64,000 bases of DNA from Rhodospirillaceae bacterium. Its GTDB lineage: Bacteria; Pseudomonadota; Alphaproteobacteria; Rhodospirillales; UBA2165. The notes beneath the pieces were generated by a model, which saw only the letters and a program-made list of their open reading frames with translations, had not been told where the DNA came from and made no database searches. Made by a program: the position numbers and the translations under genes. The stretch lies in assembly GCA_018649725.1 (NCBI GenBank), contig JABIHH010000029.1, positions 1-64,000 of the forward strand. The letters are read 5' to 3'. This document shows, piece after piece, positions 61,827 to 64,000 of the stretch; position 1 is the first letter of the stretch, and each line of letters begins with the position of its first letter.

Positions 61827-62345
61827 ATGGCTGATTCACCTGGCATGAATTCTCCACATTCCGACTATCGGATCATCAATATGATGCCACCGCTCTTGAT
61901 TTTGGCCTTTGGTATTGTTTTTCTTGTTTGGTCGTATAGTTACGAAGATCAAGCGCAACAAGTACCGGTATTGGTCGGTTGGAGCTTGATCGTCCTCGCG
62001 TTTTTGGACGTTATTGCAGCCACTGGAACTGGCGTTGGTAATGCGATCAAAGTCTTTTTTACCGGCACCATTGTTGGTGAGGGAAGCGCTAATCCCAGCT
62101 CCCAGCCTTTGTCAAAGGTTTTGGTGGCAATGGCTTGGCCCATTGGTTTTGTCATTGGCGTCTATTTCTTCGGCTTTATTTTTGTCATTCCAATTTATGT
62201 TTTCACCTTCGTTTTATTTCAAGGAAAAATGCGGGTTAGGCAGGCTGGTATAGCGGCGATTATTGCCACAGCCTTTACTTGGATCGTTTTCGAGCAGCTG
62301 ATGAATTACGAAGTTTATTCTGGCCTTTTCTTCACCGGGTCGTGA
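61827..62345 (+). CDS. tctB: TctB-family small permease subunit, second system
   Basis: A 172-residue inner-membrane protein with four or five hydrophobic helices (MMPPLLILAFGIVFLVWSYS; then VPVLVGWSLIVLAFLDVIAA, VLVAMAWPIGFVIGVYFFGF and others), as expected for TctB. AAGGAGGTTTAATCC precedes its ATG and lies inside the end of tctA. Compare the first system, where this domain is fused to TctA. The next gene starts 9 bp after the stop. Confidence 0.88.
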   Translation: MADSPGMNSPHSDYRIINMMPPLLILAFGIVFLVWSYSYEDQAQQVPVLVGWSLIVLAFLDVIAATGTGVGNAIKVFFTGTIVGEGSANPSSQPLSKVLVAMAWPIGFVIGVYFFGFIFVIPIYVFTFVLFQGKMRVRQAGIAAIIATAFTWIVFEQLMNYEVYSGLFFTGS

Positions 62346-62354
62346 GCAACAGTG

Positions 62355-63083
62355 ATGAACATGACACCATGGGATAAATATATTACTGAGCAGGATCGGG
62401 CGGTTCTCGATGCGTGCGGACAAGGCATGTCGATGGGGCTCGGTAAACATCCTGCGGTTTTGGTCATCGATGTAAATTACGCTTTCTGCGGCGAGCAGAG
62501 CTTACCAGTGTTGGACTCGATCAAGCAGTGGAAGCGTTCTTGCGGTGAGGTTGCCTGGCAGGCGGTGCCGGTCATCCAGTCTATCATTGCAGCAGGGCGC
62601 GTTAAAAACATCCCAATCATCTATAGCACCGGCTTCGAGCGCAGTGGCCATTGGCGACGAGGGGGCTCGGACTGGAAAAAATCCTGGACCAATGAGCGTG
62701 GGGCAGCGCCTGAAGAGGGGCGGAAGAATTCCCGTCTCGGATCAGATATCATTGACGAAATAGCTCCCCATGAGGATGACATTGTAATTAAAAAGCAAAA
62801 GCCAAGCGTCTTCCATGAAGCACCATTGGAAAGCCATCTCACAATGTTTGGCGTTGATAGCCTCATTGTCTGTGGGACGACGACATCGGGATGTGTGCGG
62901 GCGACCGTGACCGATGCATTTAGCCGAAATTATCGGGTGGCGGTGGTTGAAGATGCCTGTTTCGATCGCTTGCAGTCTTCCCATGCGATGACCTTGCTCG
63001 ACCTTAATTTAAAATATGCCGATGTTATTTCGAGCCAAGAGGCTTTGGCCTGTTTGTCCGAACTTGGCGACCAAAAGGAGTAA
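62355..63083 (+). CDS. Isochorismatase-family cysteine hydrolase (N-carbamoylsarcosine amidase-like)
   Basis: A 242-residue hydrolase with the Asp-Lys-Cys triad: D39 in VLVIDVNYAF, K149 in KKQKPSVF and C180 in GTTTSGCVRATVTDAF, the last being closest to N-carbamoylsarcosine amidohydrolases. The family cleaves amides, ureido groups or enol ethers. The start is uncertain among GTG 62352, ATG 62355 and ATG 62361. Being in the UbiD-Tct operon it may remove an amide or carbamoyl group from the imported compound. Confidence 0.85.
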   Translation: MNMTPWDKYITEQDRAVLDACGQGMSMGLGKHPAVLVIDVNYAFCGEQSLPVLDSIKQWKRSCGEVAWQAVPVIQSIIAAGRVKNIPIIYSTGFERSGHWRRGGSDWKKSWTNERGAAPEEGRKNSRLGSDIIDEIAPHEDDIVIKKQKPSVFHEAPLESHLTMFGVDSLIVCGTTTSGCVRATVTDAFSRNYRVAVVEDACFDRLQSSHAMTLLDLNLKYADVISSQEALACLSELGDQKE

Positions 63084-63088
63084 AATAC

Positions 63089-64000
63089 ATGCCGCATGAA
63101 TTAGAGGGAATGGTCCACTGGCACGAGCCGACCGGCCAGCAACGGGCGGGTTATGGCGAATTTGAATATCCAAAATTGGCCTATGACCACTATATGGAAG
63201 CCGAAGGTATTCCGACTTTTCGCGGCCTTGGTATCGAGAAAGTACAAAATTTGCCGCTTGTTAACTGGAAGCGCATGGGCGGGCGCGGCCACTTTATTCA
63301 ATTGCATGGCACCGAAGGAAAGTGGGGCTGCTATGTGGTCGAAGTGCCGGGAGCTGGCGCGCTCAATGTTGAACAGCATATTTATGAAGAAATATTTCTT
63401 GTTGTCGAAGGGCGTGGCACCACTGAAGTTTGGCTCGAAGAGGGCGGCAAAAAGCATATCTTTGAATGGCAAGAAGGCTCGCTTTTCTCGATCCCGGTCA
63501 ATGCTTTTCACCGCATCGTCAATGCGACGTCCAGCCCGGCTTTGCTCCTGGCAGGAACAACGGCTCCTAACGTTATGAACCTCATCAATAACGTCGATAT
63601 GATTTATAATTGCCCGTATAAATTCACCGATCGGTTCAGCGGTGACGATGATTTCTACAAACCAAGTGATGATATTGAGCCCGATCCGATACGCGGCCTA
63701 GCTATGCGGCGAACGAATATGGTGCCGGATATCTTCAATTGCGAATTACCTCTGGATAACAGGCGCTCACCCGGCTGGCGACGCGTCGAGCCCTTTATGA
63801 CAAATAATAAATTTTATCTTTGGGCCGGTCAGCATGACACCGGAAAATATTCCAAAGCCCATGCGCATACGTCAGCGGCGGTTTTGATCTGTATTAAAGG
63901 CAAGGGTTATACTCATACCTGGCCTGAGCATCTCGGACCTAATCCTTGGAAAGATGGCCATGGCGATAAGGTGCAGCGGCTTGATTATGAGCCGGTCGGG
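63089..64000 (+). CDS. Two-domain cupin, 3' end beyond the window
   Basis: An open frame of 304 codons runs from ATG 63089, with AAAAGGAGTAAAATAC as a strong ribosome site, to the last base. Cupin domain one has NVEQHIYEEIFLVVEGRGTT and PVNAFHRIVNAT; domain two begins with SKAHAHTSAAVLICIKGKGY. The layout, with a charged N-terminal segment before domain one, is like the tandem pair at 33153-35373, but it is a more distant relative. It is the sixth gene of the UbiD-Tct operon. Confidence 0.85.
   Translation, partial: MPHELEGMVHWHEPTGQQRAGYGEFEYPKLAYDHYMEAEGIPTFRGLGIEKVQNLPLVNWKRMGGRGHFIQLHGTEGKWGCYVVEVPGAGALNVEQHIYEEIFLVVEGRGTTEVWLEEGGKKHIFEWQEGSLFSIPVNAFHRIVNATSSPALLLAGTTAPNVMNLINNVDMIYNCPYKFTDRFSGDDDFYKPSDDIEPDPIRGLAMRRTNMVPDIFNCELPLDNRRSPGWRRVEPFMTNNKFYLWAGQHDTGKYSKAHAHTSAAVLICIKGKGYTHTWPEHLGPNPWKDGHGDKVQRLDYEPVG

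Noticed and set aside
1-64000. CRISPR arrays, rRNA genes and insertion sequences
   Set aside because: No regularly spaced direct repeats, no rRNA signature and no transposase frame were seen on either strand.

Overview
The window looks like a chromosomal segment of a mid-GC alphaproteobacterium, probably aerobic. Evidence for this is the gatC-gatA-gatB order, a class I ribonucleotide reductase of the kind seen in alphaproteobacteria preceded by NrdR-box-like sites, frequent TTG and GTG starts, intergenic palindromes of a familiar alphaproteobacterial type, and many tripartite tricarboxylate transporter (TTT) genes. I cannot name the genus from sequence alone.

Region 1 (1-10.5 kb) is mostly housekeeping and general metabolism: the 5' part of nrdA (minus strand), a glutathione S-transferase, gatCAB, a six-helix membrane protein of unknown function flanked by intergenic palindromes, an FMN alpha-hydroxy-acid dehydrogenase, a solute-binding-like protein without a signal peptide, a dienelactone hydrolase and an EamA transporter.

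Region 2 (10.5-21.8 kb) holds a tight five-gene operon next to a divergent MarR gene, with a perfect inverted repeat between them: homogentisate dioxygenase, fumarylacetoacetase, a large molybdopterin enzyme, a cytochrome P450 and a TauE/SafE exporter. The molybdenum enzyme resembles pyrogallol-phloroglucinol transhydroxylase and carries an extra SCP2-like N-terminal domain. A CmcJ-like oxygenase and an acyl-CoA ligase follow on the other strand.

Region 3 (21.3-23.7 kb) is decayed DNA: a MarR gene that is a near duplicate of one at 46 kb, a pseudogene of the 4,5-dihydroxyphthalate decarboxylase (DHPD) family, the 5' half of a tRNA-Ser(GCT), and a frameshifted tyrosine integrase. It looks like the scar of an integrated element.

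Region 4 (23.7-64 kb) is a large catabolic island. It has two CoxL-like molybdopterin subunits, four class II aldolase/adducin proteins, two UbiD-family decarboxylases, two ThDP-dependent decarboxylase-like enzymes, two intact DHPD-family proteins, an ACMSD-type amidohydrolase, several cupins, oxygenases (TauD, PhyH, FAD monooxygenase), an SDR, an AroE-like dehydrogenase, an isochorismatase-like hydrolase, an EutA-like reactivase with a His-rich tail, and two TTT systems (one with TctA and TctB fused). The likely theme is uptake and decarboxylation of aromatic or heteroaromatic carboxylates; the substrate is not known. A 20-bp palindrome close to TTACTTAGAAATCTAAGTAA recurs in at least seven promoters of this island and is a good candidate operator for the duplicated MarR regulators. 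No rRNA, intact tRNA, CRISPR array or insertion sequence was seen.
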